A stretch of DNA of 64,000 nt, from positions 140,301-204,300 of the forward strand of contig JAJFFS010000017.1 in NCBI GenBank assembly GCA_021776515.1. The letters run 5' to 3'. The notes under the pieces were generated by a model. It was given only the letters and a program-made list of their open reading frames with translations, was not told the origin of the DNA and did no database searches. Position numbers and translations under genes: made by a program. The stretch's first letter is position 1. Each line of letters begins with the position of its first letter. Source of the DNA: Robiginitomaculum sp. (GTDB lineage: Bacteria > Pseudomonadota > Alphaproteobacteria > Caulobacterales > Maricaulaceae). This document shows positions 28,446 through 38,363 of the stretch, one piece after another.

Positions 28446-28618
28446 GACATTTCTTTCAATGAAAAGGAGGGGATACTGCTCCGTTGTTGCGTGTCGGCAT
28501 CAAGTTAAGCATTAAAATGTTTGATTTTACGTTAAGTGGAAATTTTATTAAATCACTTAATGGAATATGGTTTATAATGTATTTTCACTATACCTTCTGG
28601 GTATGGTTTTTAACTATT

Positions 28619-29734
28619 TTATCGCGTGACGTCAGTTTTCGGCCAAGGGCGACGGCCAAGCTTGGTTGCACTGAGCGAACTGATATAGAGCCAGCCATCG
28701 CCGGGCTCCAGCGCGCCTGTGGTCAGGGGATAGCTACCGACCGGATCTTGCAAGACATTCAGGACGTGGCCATCCAGGCCAAAATTGAGAACAAAGCCAT
28801 AACTTGTGGCTTTGGGCCGTAAAGAAGCGGGCAGGCGCTGCACAATATTCCGCATAAAGGGGCTTTTTGAAAGTTTATCCAGCGGGGTTGAACGTGGGCT
28901 GGTCAGCCCCAGCCAGAAGGAACCATCCGGGGCACGGTTCAAATTATCTGGAAAGCCTGGCAGGTTATCCAGTATTGTATCCACCTGGCCTACATTGCTG
29001 CCTTTCAACCAGATAAGCTTTACCCCATAGGTTCCGGTCTCAGCCACCAGCACGCAAACGTCCTGGGGGCACATGACGACTCCATTGGGAAAGGTCAGTC
29101 CATCTATCAGTGTACTAACGCTTTTATCTTCGGGGTTATAAACAAGCACACGCCCATCATCGCTATGCTCCATCAGGGCCAGCAGACTACCTTGCAAGGT
29201 GCCACCTGATGCTTTTGCCCCAAAACGTGTGGAGGCATCAGAAAAGAAAATGCGCCCATCATCGGCAATATCCAGGTCATCAGCATAGCGAATGGGGGTA
29301 CCGTCATCAGCAGTGTCGGCCAGCACCTCAACATCGCCCTCTGGATTTATCGATAGAAGGCCGCGATAGGCATCCGCAACAATCAGGTTGTTTGCATTGT
29401 CAAATTCAAGCCCTAAAGGACGGCCGCCAGTATTGGCAAAGACAGAAACAGATTTTCGTACAGGGCCAATGCGCAGGATCGAGCCATCATGTACCGCGGT
29501 GAATATGGTTAGTGAGCCATCAATAACCCGTGCTGTTACGTCTTCTGGTCCAGCATGTTCACCAAGGCTGATTTTATCCAGGCCAGCAAGCTTGGTATTG
29601 GGTTCCCATTCTCCCTGATACCCGGGCGAAACAGGCGCATCCCATGCCATTGGCTTCAAGGGGAGAGGCCAGAATAGCAAATAGGCAATGCCCAACGCTA
29701 AGGTAAGTCCTGTTATCTTGAATAGCGTGTTCAT
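28619..29734 (-). CDS. SMP-30/strictosidine-synthase-like beta-propeller protein
   Basis: The 371-residue protein has one N-terminal hydrophobic helix (residues 4-22), suggesting a membrane anchor or uncleaved signal, then a six-bladed propeller with the family segments GGRPLGLEFD, NLIVADAYRGLL, YADDLDIADDGRIFFSDAS, GLTFPNGVVM and GFPDNLNRAPDGSFWLGL. This matches the strictosidine-synthase-like branch that includes lactonase-like enzymes of unknown substrate. Calcium-coordinating Asn and Asp positions appear present. The real substrate cannot be deduced. It is 68 bp downstream of the DsbA-like gene. Confidence 0.85.
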   Translation of the reverse strand: MNTLFKITGLTLALGIAYLLFWPLPLKPMAWDAPVSPGYQGEWEPNTKLAGLDKISLGEHAGPEDVTARVIDGSLTIFTAVHDGSILRIGPVRKSVSVFANTGGRPLGLEFDNANNLIVADAYRGLLSINPEGDVEVLADTADDGTPIRYADDLDIADDGRIFFSDASTRFGAKASGGTLQGSLLALMEHSDDGRVLVYNPEDKSVSTLIDGLTFPNGVVMCPQDVCVLVAETGTYGVKLIWLKGSNVGQVDTILDNLPGFPDNLNRAPDGSFWLGLTSPRSTPLDKLSKSPFMRNIVQRLPASLRPKATSYGFVLNFGLDGHVLNVLQDPVGSYPLTTGALEPGDGWLYISSLSATKLGRRPWPKTDVTR

Positions 29735-29802
29735 GCTGATCCCCTCTTGATACCATTAGTGAAGAAGGGATCATTTTTGCCTAATAATAGCAAGGGATAA
29801 GC

Positions 29803-30597
29803 TTACCCGGCCTCAAAAATGGCGGTTTCCAACAGGCTTTGCAGCCGATTTGTATCGGCACCGGATATAAGGTTGCTGCCCGTAATAAATGCGGGTGTGC
29901 CATCAATGCCCAATTGTCTGGCCAGTGCAAAATTTGACTGGATCAAGGCTTCAAATGCCGGAGCGTTCGCTTTCATGTCCGCCCTCATGCGGGCCACATC
30001 CAGACCTGCACTGTCCGCAATGTCGTCAATTCTGGCACTATCAAAGCCGCCGCGTGTGTCCATCAAGGCAAAATGAAAGGCCTCGTACTTATCTTGTCCT
30101 TGCAAACGTGCGGCCCACGCCGCTTCAGAAGATTCGCGAGACCCCTCTGAACGCCCTTCCAGAACGGGAAAATCTTTCATGATGACTTTCATTTTACCGG
30201 GATTTTCAGCTAGTGCCTTTTTCATCCATTCCGATGCTACTTTGCAATAACCACAGTTGTAATCAAAGAACTCGACAACCACGAACGGCGCTTCATTTAC
30301 GCCAAGAGTGGGGTCAAGTTTGACGTTATAAAGAGCGTCTTGAGATTGTGCCAAAGCGATACTGGCTGCAGCGTCTGCCTCGGCTTTGCGCTTCGATTGA
30401 AGTGCGTAAAAGGCTTCTTCGATAATTTCCGGGTTGGTAAGAATGGCTGAGCGTACAGTCTCCTCCGTCATGTTGTTGGCATTAGAACCATTGGTTGGAG
30501 AGCTAACATGTTTAGCGGCGAAATAACCGGCGCCGCTTCCTGCGATAATGCTAACAAGGGCGGCCAGCGCGATGGTAGCAAGAAAATTTCTGGACAA
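29803..30597 (-). CDS. DsbA/Com1-like periplasmic thiol-disulfide oxidoreductase
   Basis: The 264-residue protein is exported or anchored by an N-terminal hydrophobic segment (residues 6-28). A short helical region follows, then a thioredoxin fold with the active site Cys115-Gly-Tyr-Cys118 (FFDYNCGYCKVA) and the cis-proline loop GTPAFITG. The DsbA helical insertion lies between. The arrangement resembles the Com1/BdbD branch rather than classical DsbA. It probably oxidises or isomerises cysteines of exported proteins. The gene is followed on the same strand by the SMP-30-like gene and preceded by the BepA-like protease gene. Confidence 0.9.
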   Translation of the reverse strand: MSRNFLATIALAALVSIIAGSGAGYFAAKHVSSPTNGSNANNMTEETVRSAILTNPEIIEEAFYALQSKRKAEADAAASIALAQSQDALYNVKLDPTLGVNEAPFVVVEFFDYNCGYCKVASEWMKKALAENPGKMKVIMKDFPVLEGRSEGSRESSEAAWAARLQGQDKYEAFHFALMDTRGGFDSARIDDIADSAGLDVARMRADMKANAPAFEALIQSNFALARQLGIDGTPAFITGSNLISGADTNRLQSLLETAIFEAG

Positions 30598-30743
30598 GAG
30601 TATCTCCTAAATATGCACAATAAACTTATAGGCTTGCATATCTCATGCCGGAAATTTGTCGATAAGAAAAGTAAAATTCACGTGTTTTTCAGTTCAGGCT
30701 CCTGGAGGGACCTGAACTCTAAATAGCTGGCAGACCTAGCGCT

Positions 30744-32105
30744 CTATCGGCGGCGGCGCTGCGTCATTTGTCTACGGATACGGGGGTCCGCAGCAATCAC
30801 CAGCGTAATGTCATTGGCGCGCCGCCATTCTGTCGTGCCTTGTGGTAATTCCATAAGGGCGCGCTGGGCGAAGGACTGGGCGCGAAAATAATCACCCATG
30901 GCATAGGACTGTTCTGCGGTGGCCAGTTTGGCCTGTGCCACCTTGCCCTGACGCTCATAAGCCACAGATAGTTCGTACCAGGCAAAACTGTTATCTACTT
31001 CACGTACCAAAACCTTTTTAAGATGTTCAACGGCGATTTCAATATTCTCCGGCGTATCAGAAGCGATCAGTGCCTGTGCGAGATTTAATCGCAAAAGTGC
31101 GGACTCGGGGCGCAATTCAACAGCACGCCGGTGATAGGGCAGGGCTTGTTCCGCCCGGCCAGACTCAAAGAGTATTTGGCCAAATAGTTCATTAAAATAC
31201 GGGTTATCCGGTTCTTCATTCAAAAGTTCTGCAATTTGCTCCAGTGCAATTTTTGTGGTCGCTGCCTGATGATTGGCGATAGCGCGGGCATAACGTGCCG
31301 GTTGGCTGTCATCTGTTTCAGGATACAAATTAAATGTGGTTTGTGGCGGTTCAAGAAAACCGATGATCTTTGCCTGTACCATTTTTAATTTGTGTAAATC
31401 TTCGGGGCTGTCTTCAACGGCATTGTATGGTGAGGTTTCAACTCTGGCCTGCAACGCGTTTATGCGTTCAGAGGAAAGCGGGTGGTTCAAAAAATAAGGG
31501 TAGCGTTTGGCTCCCGAAATTATTTCCTGAAAACGAAAACGTTCAAAGAAAGTTAGCAGGCCTGTGCCGGACTGCCCTGTCGCCTCCATGTATTTGGCGG
31601 CGGCCTGATCGGCGGCGGCTTCCTGCACCCGTGAATGAGCAAAAAAGGTCACCATGCCCACTTCCTGGGCTTTGCTCATAATGGCGGCACCGGCATCAGG
31701 TGCACCGGCAACGGCGGCCAGAATACCCAAACCCATGGTGAGTATCATCGGGCGCATGGCCTTCTTCATGGCATCGTCAGAGCGCGCCAAATGACCATCC
31801 GCCATGTGCCCGGTTTCATGGGCAATAACCCCTTTAAGTTCATTTAGTTTTTTGGCATTGAGAATAATACCGGTATGCAAAAACATGTTTTGCCCGCGCG
31901 TCACAAAGGCGTTCATGCTGCGATCATTGATCAGATGAATATTTACATCCTGAGCGTTCAGACCAGCAGCGGTAAATATTGGGTCAGACCAGTCCCGTGC
32001 TGCGGCTTCTATCTCTGCATCACGAATTATGCCCTGCGCCCATGACGGGACAGGCAAAAAAAGGCCAAAAATCATTGCAACAAAAAGGACACCAACAAGG
32101 CGCAT
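30744..32105 (-). CDS. Periplasmic M48 metalloprotease with TPR domain (BepA-like)
   Basis: From the ATG at 32105 the protein has 453 residues. It has a signal peptide (MRLVGVLFVAMIFGLFLPVP, cleavage near SWAQG), an M48 catalytic domain with His96, Glu97 and His100 (HETGHMADGH), and a C-terminal TPR region with FAWYELSVAYERQG and related units. BepA-type proteases check outer-membrane protein and LPS-transport assembly. The frame runs on to 32204, but 32105 has the strong ribosome site AAGGAGGT and starts the signal peptide. It lies beside rne in the same orientation. Confidence 0.92.
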   Translation of the reverse strand: MRLVGVLFVAMIFGLFLPVPSWAQGIIRDAEIEAAARDWSDPIFTAAGLNAQDVNIHLINDRSMNAFVTRGQNMFLHTGIILNAKKLNELKGVIAHETGHMADGHLARSDDAMKKAMRPMILTMGLGILAAVAGAPDAGAAIMSKAQEVGMVTFFAHSRVQEAAADQAAAKYMEATGQSGTGLLTFFERFRFQEIISGAKRYPYFLNHPLSSERINALQARVETSPYNAVEDSPEDLHKLKMVQAKIIGFLEPPQTTFNLYPETDDSQPARYARAIANHQAATTKIALEQIAELLNEEPDNPYFNELFGQILFESGRAEQALPYHRRAVELRPESALLRLNLAQALIASDTPENIEIAVEHLKKVLVREVDNSFAWYELSVAYERQGKVAQAKLATAEQSYAMGDYFRAQSFAQRALMELPQGTTEWRRANDITLVIAADPRIRRQMTQRRRR

Positions 32106-32228
32106 AGGCCCACCTCCTTCTGCCCCCGCAGAACACCATCCTAGCGCATATTTTATTCCACGCAACACTCGACGCCACAGGCGGGTAACGGGGTGGCTTG
32201 GCACAACCTACCCCCGCCCCTGTGAATG

Positions 32229-34964
32229 TTAACTGTTAAACCGGCGCGACCACCAGCCTTTTTTATCTTTATCGACTTTCCCGGTAACACCAGGTTCGGG
32301 TTTTTCACTATCGTTTTTACTTTCTGGTGCTGCGGTATCAGATGCCGGTTTGCGCGAGCGAACCTTGCGACGTTTTGGGGCAGTAGCCTCGGCACTCTTT
32401 TTTGGGGCGTCTGGTTTGGGGGCGGGAACATCATCCTGAGCCGCTGCCTTTGACGGTTTTGCCGCTGCCTTGCGCCGACGCACAGGGCGTTTGGGTTTGT
32501 CTTCGGCCTCGGGTTCCGCCTTTTTGGCTTTGGGGGCTTCGCTGACTATTGGTTCAGCACTGGCTTCGGCTTTTTTTGCCGGGCGGCGACGACGCACAGG
32601 GCGTTTGGGTTTGTCCTCGGCTGAGGGTGTCGCCTTTTTGGCTTTGGGGGCTTCGCTGACTATTGGTTCAGCGTTGGCCTCTGCCTTTTTTGCCGGACGA
32701 CGCCGACGCACAGGGCGTTTGGGTTTGTCCCCAGTCTCAGGTGTTGCGTCTTCAGCCTTGGGAGCTGATTTGGCAGCAGGTTCAGCGCTGGCCTCAGCCG
32801 TTTTTGTCGGGCGACGACGACGCGCCGGGCGTTTGGGTTTGTCCCCAGTCTCAGGTGTTGCGTCTTCAACCTTGGGAGCTGCATTGGCAGCAGGTTCAAC
32901 ACTGGACTCAGTTGTTTGAGCCCTGCGCCGTCTGCGGGGTTTTTTGGCAGCATTCGTCGTTTCAGCAACTTCAGCAGGTTTCGTTTCAACAGGTGTAGCT
33001 TCGCCATCTATTGCTGTCTCTACCGTTCCCGCCTGCGTTTGCATGGTTTCGGTGTTGGCATTGCCCCTGCGGCGACCCCGGCCACCGCGTCTGCCGCGAC
33101 GACGTTTCTTAGGTGCCTCTTCGGTATTGTCCGCAATCTCTTGTTCGTTAGTTTCTGTTACATTATCTGCTTTTGCAGGTTTGCGACGGCTGCGGTTTCC
33201 CTTTGTTTCCTGAGGTTTTGAGCTACCAGAAGAATCACTCTCTGCCCTAGGGGGACGGGCAGGCTTGGCTTTGCCAGTCCGTCGCTCTATCGCTTCAATC
33301 TCAAACTGCGGTGGGTGCATATCCGGGTTGGCAGCAATAATAAAGCGCATATCCAGATTGCGTTCCATGGTATCAAGAAACACGCGTTTTTCGTTGAGAA
33401 GGTAAAGTGCAACTTCAGTCGGTGTCGTAAGGCGTGCCGTAGCTGTTTGCCCTTTCATCGCTTCACCTTCAAGGGCCTGCAATGCAGAAAGAGCCGCAGA
33501 TTCAACGGAACGAACAACACCAATGCCATCACAGGTTGGACACACCTGAGACGAGCCTTCAATAACACTGGCCCGACGGCGCTGACGGGAGAGTTCCATC
33601 AGACCAAAACTGGATATACGGCCCATCTGAACTCTCGCCCGGTCCCGCTTTAAAGCATCTTTCATGCGCTTTTCGACGGCACGGACATTCTTGTTTTCAT
33701 CCATATCAATGAAATCAATCACCAATAGGCCGGCAAGATCGCGCAAACGCATTTGCCGACAAGCCTCATCAGCCGCTTCAAGGTTGGTTTTCAAGGCAGT
33801 GGCTTCAATGTTGCGCTCTTTGGTTGATCGCCCGGAGTTTACATCAACGGCAACCAGAGCCTCTGTCTGGTGGATAACAAGATAACCACCAGATTTTAAT
33901 CGTACATTGGGGTCATAAATGGCTTCAAGCTGTTCTTCGACCTGATGTTTCAGGAAAATCGGAAAGGTATCATTATAGTGTTTTACCCTGGCAGCGTGGC
34001 TAGGCATTAACATTTTCATGAAATCATGGGCTTCGTGATAGGCATCAGAGCCTTCAACGTAGATCGCCTCTATATCTTTGTCGTAAAGATCACGCACCGC
34101 CCGGCGTACCAATCCGCCTTCCTCATGCACCAGGTCTGGTGCCATAGAGGACAGTGTGTTTTCACGAATGGTACTCCATAGACGGCCCAGGTACTCATAG
34201 TCCCGCTTAATCTCTACCTTAGTGCGTTTTGAACCGGCGGTACGGATAATCAAGCCCACGCCTTTGGGGAGATCAAGGCCACTGATCACGGATTTTAAGC
34301 GTTTGCGGTCAGTTATATTGCTGATTTTTCTGGAAACCCCGCCACCACGTGCGGTGTTAGGCATAAGGACGCAATAGCGCCCGGCCAAAGAAAGATAACT
34401 GGAAAGGGCTGCGCCTTTATTACCCCGTTCTTCCTTGCTGACCTGAACCAGAATTACCTGCCCCGGTTTGACAACTTCCTGAATCTTATAACGGCGTAAT
34501 TCACGCACCCGGCGCTTGCGCCGTCGATTAGCCGCTTCGGTTGCGATGGCAGCCTCTTCGGCGGCATCGGTATCCTCATTTAGATCGTCGTCGTCGTCGT
34601 GATCCTGGTTGTCATCATCACCCTCGGATTCAGCAACGTCTACTTCGGCGACTTGTGCCGCCACTTCGGCGGCCTCTTCCTCTTCCTCCAGCTTTATCAG
34701 CTCTTCACGATCCTTCACCGGAATTTGGTAATAATCCGGGTGAATTTCATTAAAGGCTAAAAAGCCATGGCGATTACCACCATAGTCAACAAAGGCAGCC
34801 TGCAAGGAAGCTTCTACACGGGTGATTTTTGCTAGATAGATATTACCGCGAAGTTGCTTTTTACTTTGCGATTCAAAATCAAATTCTTCAACACGATTTC
34901 CGTCTACGACTGCGACCCGGGTCTGTTCCGGATGCGCAGCATCGATTAACATTTTTTTGGTCAT
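32229..34964 (-). CDS. rne: Ribonuclease E/G family endoribonuclease with repeat-rich tail
   Basis: RNase E cleaves AU-rich single-stranded RNA in mRNA decay and rRNA and tRNA maturation. The 911-residue protein has an S1 domain interrupted by an acidic insert (about residues 93-158, runs of Glu and Asp), the DNase I-like catalytic domain with metal ligands Asp374 (VAVDVNSG) and Asp417 (VIDFIDMD), and a Zn-link CPTC (475-478). The C-terminal 300 residues are disordered, basic and partly made of 38-residue repeats, ending WWSRRFNS. Such tails scaffold the degradosome and bind RNA. The Asp374 to Asp417 spacing of 43 equals that of E. coli Asp303 to Asp346. Confidence 0.95.
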   Translation of the reverse strand: MTKKMLIDAAHPEQTRVAVVDGNRVEEFDFESQSKKQLRGNIYLAKITRVEASLQAAFVDYGGNRHGFLAFNEIHPDYYQIPVKDREELIKLEEEEEAAEVAAQVAEVDVAESEGDDDNQDHDDDDDLNEDTDAAEEAAIATEAANRRRKRRVRELRRYKIQEVVKPGQVILVQVSKEERGNKGAALSSYLSLAGRYCVLMPNTARGGGVSRKISNITDRKRLKSVISGLDLPKGVGLIIRTAGSKRTKVEIKRDYEYLGRLWSTIRENTLSSMAPDLVHEEGGLVRRAVRDLYDKDIEAIYVEGSDAYHEAHDFMKMLMPSHAARVKHYNDTFPIFLKHQVEEQLEAIYDPNVRLKSGGYLVIHQTEALVAVDVNSGRSTKERNIEATALKTNLEAADEACRQMRLRDLAGLLVIDFIDMDENKNVRAVEKRMKDALKRDRARVQMGRISSFGLMELSRQRRRASVIEGSSQVCPTCDGIGVVRSVESAALSALQALEGEAMKGQTATARLTTPTEVALYLLNEKRVFLDTMERNLDMRFIIAANPDMHPPQFEIEAIERRTGKAKPARPPRAESDSSGSSKPQETKGNRSRRKPAKADNVTETNEQEIADNTEEAPKKRRRGRRGGRGRRRGNANTETMQTQAGTVETAIDGEATPVETKPAEVAETTNAAKKPRRRRRAQTTESSVEPAANAAPKVEDATPETGDKPKRPARRRRPTKTAEASAEPAAKSAPKAEDATPETGDKPKRPVRRRRPAKKAEANAEPIVSEAPKAKKATPSAEDKPKRPVRRRRPAKKAEASAEPIVSEAPKAKKAEPEAEDKPKRPVRRRKAAAKPSKAAAQDDVPAPKPDAPKKSAEATAPKRRKVRSRKPASDTAAPESKNDSEKPEPGVTGKVDKDKKGWWSRRFNS
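32479..32934 (-). repeat. Four-copy 114-bp tandem repeat in the rne tail
   Basis: Identical or near-identical landmarks (CGCACAGGGCGTTTGGGTTT, read on the plus strand) start at 32479, 32593 and 32707, with a variant at 32821, giving a period of exactly 114 bp, or 38 codons. Each unit encodes KPKRPVRRRRPAKKAEA followed by an Ala/Pro/Glu linker. The two central copies are the most alike, which points to recent unequal duplication. Confidence 0.9.
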
Positions 34965-35354
34965 AAATTCTCTCGTTTACACCTCTGCTGAACCTTGTCT
35001 GGCCAGTGGGTGTTGATGTTGTGCGTATGCGCGTGCATTTGCGCGCCGTTTGGGCGTTTTTAACTTGCGATAAACGGTGCGGCATGGTGCGCATTGCGGT
35101 TGTTCCAATCGGCACATCAAAAGTGCCTAAGCGCTATGGGGCAGCAGTTATTTGCGCCCGAACGCAGTGTTCATTTGTTAGCTTGGTTGAATAATCAACA
35201 ACGACTAACCTGTGCACCATGCACCAATGCCCTGATAAAGGGAAGGGGAACCTGCACGCCATAACAGCGTCAACCAAACGTCAACAGTAATAAGATATTA
35301 CACAATGCGAGCATGGCATGTTAAAAGGTCATGGAAGATTAAATGGTGGAATGA
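34965..35354. other. Divergent intergenic region between rne and amiC
   Basis: This 390-bp region must contain the promoters of two divergent genes and probably a long rne leader. In several bacteria the rne 5' untranslated region is used for autoregulation by RNase E, and the length here is compatible with that. I see no open frame with a credible start and no recognisable riboswitch. Confidence 0.5.
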
Positions 35355-36617
35355 ATGCCCTCTGGCTTGTTAAAAATATCGCTGAGCATAATGGCCTGTT
35401 TTATAGTCGTTACAGGCGCTATTGCCGGTGATTCTGAGGCAGATATTACCAAAGTGCGGTTTAGCGGTGATTCTGAACAGACGCGCATTGTGATCGAAAC
35501 CCGTGAAGAACTTGATTATCGCTGGTTTGCGCTGGCGCAAAGTGGCTTGCGTCTGGTTGTCGATATGCCTGTGGTTAAATGGCAGTTTGAAAATGAACCA
35601 AAGCCTGTCTTATCTGGCAGCGGTAAAGGGTATGGCGTCGTTACCGGCTATCGTTTTGGAAAATATTCGCCCACTACGTCACGACTGGTTTTTGATCTTG
35701 ATGAAGCGATGGTCGTTAAAAAGGATTTTTTCTTAAAACCGACGGAAGAGGGCGCACCTTATCGTCTGGTACTGGATTTAAACAAAATCGACCCCATTAC
35801 TTTTGCCGCCGAGGCAGGGTTTAGCCAGCCTTTTATCCCGCGTCCTGTAAGCATAAAGGAAAGCACTTCCTTGCCGCCGGATGTTGCTGTGCCATCGCGC
35901 AAGCCAAGCATTAGTTATAACCGCGGACGCAAAATTATTGTTATTGATGCCGGTCATGGTGGCAAAGACCCCGGCACTATAGGCAGTCGCCAGAAATTAC
36001 AGGAAAAGGCTGTCAATTTAAAGGCGGCCAAGGTGCTTAAAAGGCGTCTTGAAAAATCTGGTAAATATACGGTACGCCTCACCCGCTCAACCGATGTCTA
36101 TATAGCGCTTGTTGATCGGGTAAAATTTGCCCGCAGGCAACAGGCGGATCTGTTAATCTCTCTGCACTCGGATGCGGCGGGCAATACCAAGGCGCGCGGT
36201 GCCTCTGTTTATACTCGTATTGAATGGGCTGGTAGGCGTACCAAAAAAGAAGTTATGCAAGGTGATCGTTCGATTATTGGCGTAGATATTGCCAACGCAC
36301 GCCCAGGGGTTGATGACATATTGCTCAATTTATCGCAGCGTCAAACCCAAAATGAATCAGCCATATTTGCAGAAATTTTAACGCCGCGATTGGCGCGCGT
36401 TGGCCCTATGCTTTCCAACGCTCATCGTGATAAAAACCTGTTTGTGCTATTGGCTCCCGATGTACCTTCTGTGCTTGTTGAAATGGGGTTCTTATCTAAC
36501 CGTTATGATGAGGCTAATCTTGGCTCTGGGCGTTATATGAACAAACTCATGAACGCTGTGGGCGATTCAGTTGATGCCTATTTTAAACAGACAGCCAGCT
36601 TGCACGCCGCACGGTAA
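35355..36617 (+). CDS. amiC: N-acetylmuramoyl-L-alanine amidase with AMIN domain (AmiC-like)
   Basis: The enzyme cleaves the bond between muramic acid and the stem peptide to split septal peptidoglycan. The 420-residue protein has an N-terminal hydrophobic signal (KISLSIMACFIVVTGAIAG), an AMIN domain that targets the septum (about residues 30-140), a linker, and an Amidase_3 domain from IIVIDAGHGGKDPGTIGS onward. The zinc ligands are visible as the His of DAGHGG, the following Glu in LQEKAVNLK and the His of SLHSDAA. The catalytic Glu lies in LVEMGFLSN. The ATG has GGTGGA upstream. The order rne, amidase, PBP1A is widespread in Alphaproteobacteria. Confidence 0.94.
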   Translation: MPSGLLKISLSIMACFIVVTGAIAGDSEADITKVRFSGDSEQTRIVIETREELDYRWFALAQSGLRLVVDMPVVKWQFENEPKPVLSGSGKGYGVVTGYRFGKYSPTTSRLVFDLDEAMVVKKDFFLKPTEEGAPYRLVLDLNKIDPITFAAEAGFSQPFIPRPVSIKESTSLPPDVAVPSRKPSISYNRGRKIIVIDAGHGGKDPGTIGSRQKLQEKAVNLKAAKVLKRRLEKSGKYTVRLTRSTDVYIALVDRVKFARRQQADLLISLHSDAAGNTKARGASVYTRIEWAGRRTKKEVMQGDRSIIGVDIANARPGVDDILLNLSQRQTQNESAIFAEILTPRLARVGPMLSNAHRDKNLFVLLAPDVPSVLVEMGFLSNRYDEANLGSGRYMNKLMNAVGDSVDAYFKQTASLHAAR

Positions 36618-36763
36618 TTTTGATTTTATTATCATTTATTAGTCGATATTTGCCCTATACTAGGCTTGTCCCATTTTGTATGAATACGGACAAGTTGCTG
36701 TTACAAACAAAAACTTATCAAGAATGTGCGGCTATGTTTAATTTGCATAATACGGGGGTTACT

Positions 36764-38233
36764 ATGAAACAGATTGTACTTTTTGCTCTGGCAGCGCTGA
36801 TAACGCTATCCAATACCGGGGCGTTTGCTCAGGAAAATCCCTTTGCGGAAAATCTTACCCAGAACCCTTTTGCAATTGCCCAATCAGAAGGTTACGTCGG
36901 CATATTCGAGTCGGACGCTGTGCGTCTAACGCTGGCGAGGGCTGCAGATGGTTTTTCTGGGCAGCTTTTTTATGCACAAACCTCACAAACCTATCCCGCT
37001 ACAGCAAGGGTTGAAGGCGGCGAACTGCGCGGCTCATTTACGGCTGGCGGCAAAGCCTTTCCTTTTACATTTAAATTTGGTGATGAAGGCAACAGCGCGC
37101 AGTTCGAAACCGAAGGCTATAGCGGACAACTCAAGCGAACTTTCGAGCCCACTGCGTTAGTGAAAAAAACAAAACCACTCAACCGCGTTGATAAATTATA
37201 TGAGGAGGCGCTCGAAGCTCTTGAGAGCGCAGCATCAGCGCAAAAATCTGTCGCAATGGCGACCACAATTTCCCAGATTGCGCAGGGTGGCCGCATCGAC
37301 CGAGCCCGTGCGCTGTTGGACGCTATTCCGCGTAACGATACGTTTCGTGATCTGGCCACCGCAATGTTTGGGGAAAGTCAAGCGATCAATGGTGATCTGG
37401 TAGGCGCCAAAGCAACCGCTAACGGTATGGCGGACCAAACCTGGCGAACTCACATAGGTGAATCGATTGCCATTTATCAGGCTGAAAACGGCGATGCCTC
37501 TGCCGCTCTTGCAACAGCAAACGCTATAGGTACGCAAATAGATAAAATCAGCGCACTGGTAGCCGTCGCAAACGCTCTCAGCCAAACTGGTGATAAATCA
37601 ACAGCACTGACGACACTTGCCAGTGCACAGTCAGTTGCGGATGCGGTTCAAGACAAGTCCAGAAAAGACGATGCATTCGGGATGGTTTCGGGCGGGTATG
37701 CTGTTGCAGGGGATTATGATGTAGCGATAGCTCTCGGCGGGGACGTCAAGGACCACATGAAACGTGTAAAAGCCTACGTAAATGTTGCTTTAGCGCAAGC
37801 AAAGGCTGGCGATATGGATGAAGCGCAAAAATCTATCAAGCGCGCTGAAGGCCGATCGGGATATATCAAACCTAAATCAGCACGGCCAGCTGCCTATGCG
37901 CAAATTGTACGTGGGTATGCCGCTCTTCGAGACGTAAAAGGCATGACTAAAATGTTCAAATGGACGAAAATACTAAAAGGTAATGACCTCCATGCCCGCG
38001 TGGAGATTGTACGCACCCAGATTGATTTCGGTTATTACGCGCCAGCGCGCACTAATCTATCAATTATTGGCAATGCGGATCTTGTTGGCTCCTTAACGGC
38101 CAGCCTTGCACAGCATCAAGCGCAAAATGGCGATCTCGAAGGTGCTCTTGCAATGGCAAGAAGCGTAGTGCCACCGCACCACCGCGCTTTTGGCATAGCG
38201 GCTGTTGCAGCGGAAATGGCAAAAACGGAATGA
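36764..38233 (+). CDS. Exported hypothetical protein with lipocalin-like N-domain and helical-repeat C-domain
   Basis: From the ATG at 36764 (ribosome site GGGGG) the protein has 489 residues: a signal peptide ending TGAFAQE, then about 90 residues patterned as a small beta-barrel domain (VRLTLARAADGFSGQLFY, TYPATARVEGGELRGSF), then 330 residues of paired helices resembling TPR or Sel1-like units (for example AMATTISQIAQGG, GDVKDHMKRVKAYVNVALAQAKAGD). I do not recognise a named family. The frame extends 48 codons upstream, but those have no signal character. It lies between two cell-wall genes, amiC and mrcA, so an envelope role is possible. Confidence 0.72.
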   Translation: MKQIVLFALAALITLSNTGAFAQENPFAENLTQNPFAIAQSEGYVGIFESDAVRLTLARAADGFSGQLFYAQTSQTYPATARVEGGELRGSFTAGGKAFPFTFKFGDEGNSAQFETEGYSGQLKRTFEPTALVKKTKPLNRVDKLYEEALEALESAASAQKSVAMATTISQIAQGGRIDRARALLDAIPRNDTFRDLATAMFGESQAINGDLVGAKATANGMADQTWRTHIGESIAIYQAENGDASAALATANAIGTQIDKISALVAVANALSQTGDKSTALTTLASAQSVADAVQDKSRKDDAFGMVSGGYAVAGDYDVAIALGGDVKDHMKRVKAYVNVALAQAKAGDMDEAQKSIKRAEGRSGYIKPKSARPAAYAQIVRGYAALRDVKGMTKMFKWTKILKGNDLHARVEIVRTQIDFGYYAPARTNLSIIGNADLVGSLTASLAQHQAQNGDLEGALAMARSVVPPHHRAFGIAAVAAEMAKTE

Positions 38234-38363
38234 GTTTCTTATTCGTGATGTTGAAGTATTGCGAGTTTGAAACTCAATAGCGGTTGGAGCAATTAAACTT
38301 CGTACCGCTATATTCAGGCATCCAGTGTCTAACATCCGCACTTGCGGCGCAGACTGTTTCCTC

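Noticed and set aside
32470..32998. Long plus-strand open frames opposite the rne tail
   Set aside because: They mirror the 114-bp repeats of the rne coding strand. Low-complexity Arg/Ala/Gly content and no start signals mark them as shadows.
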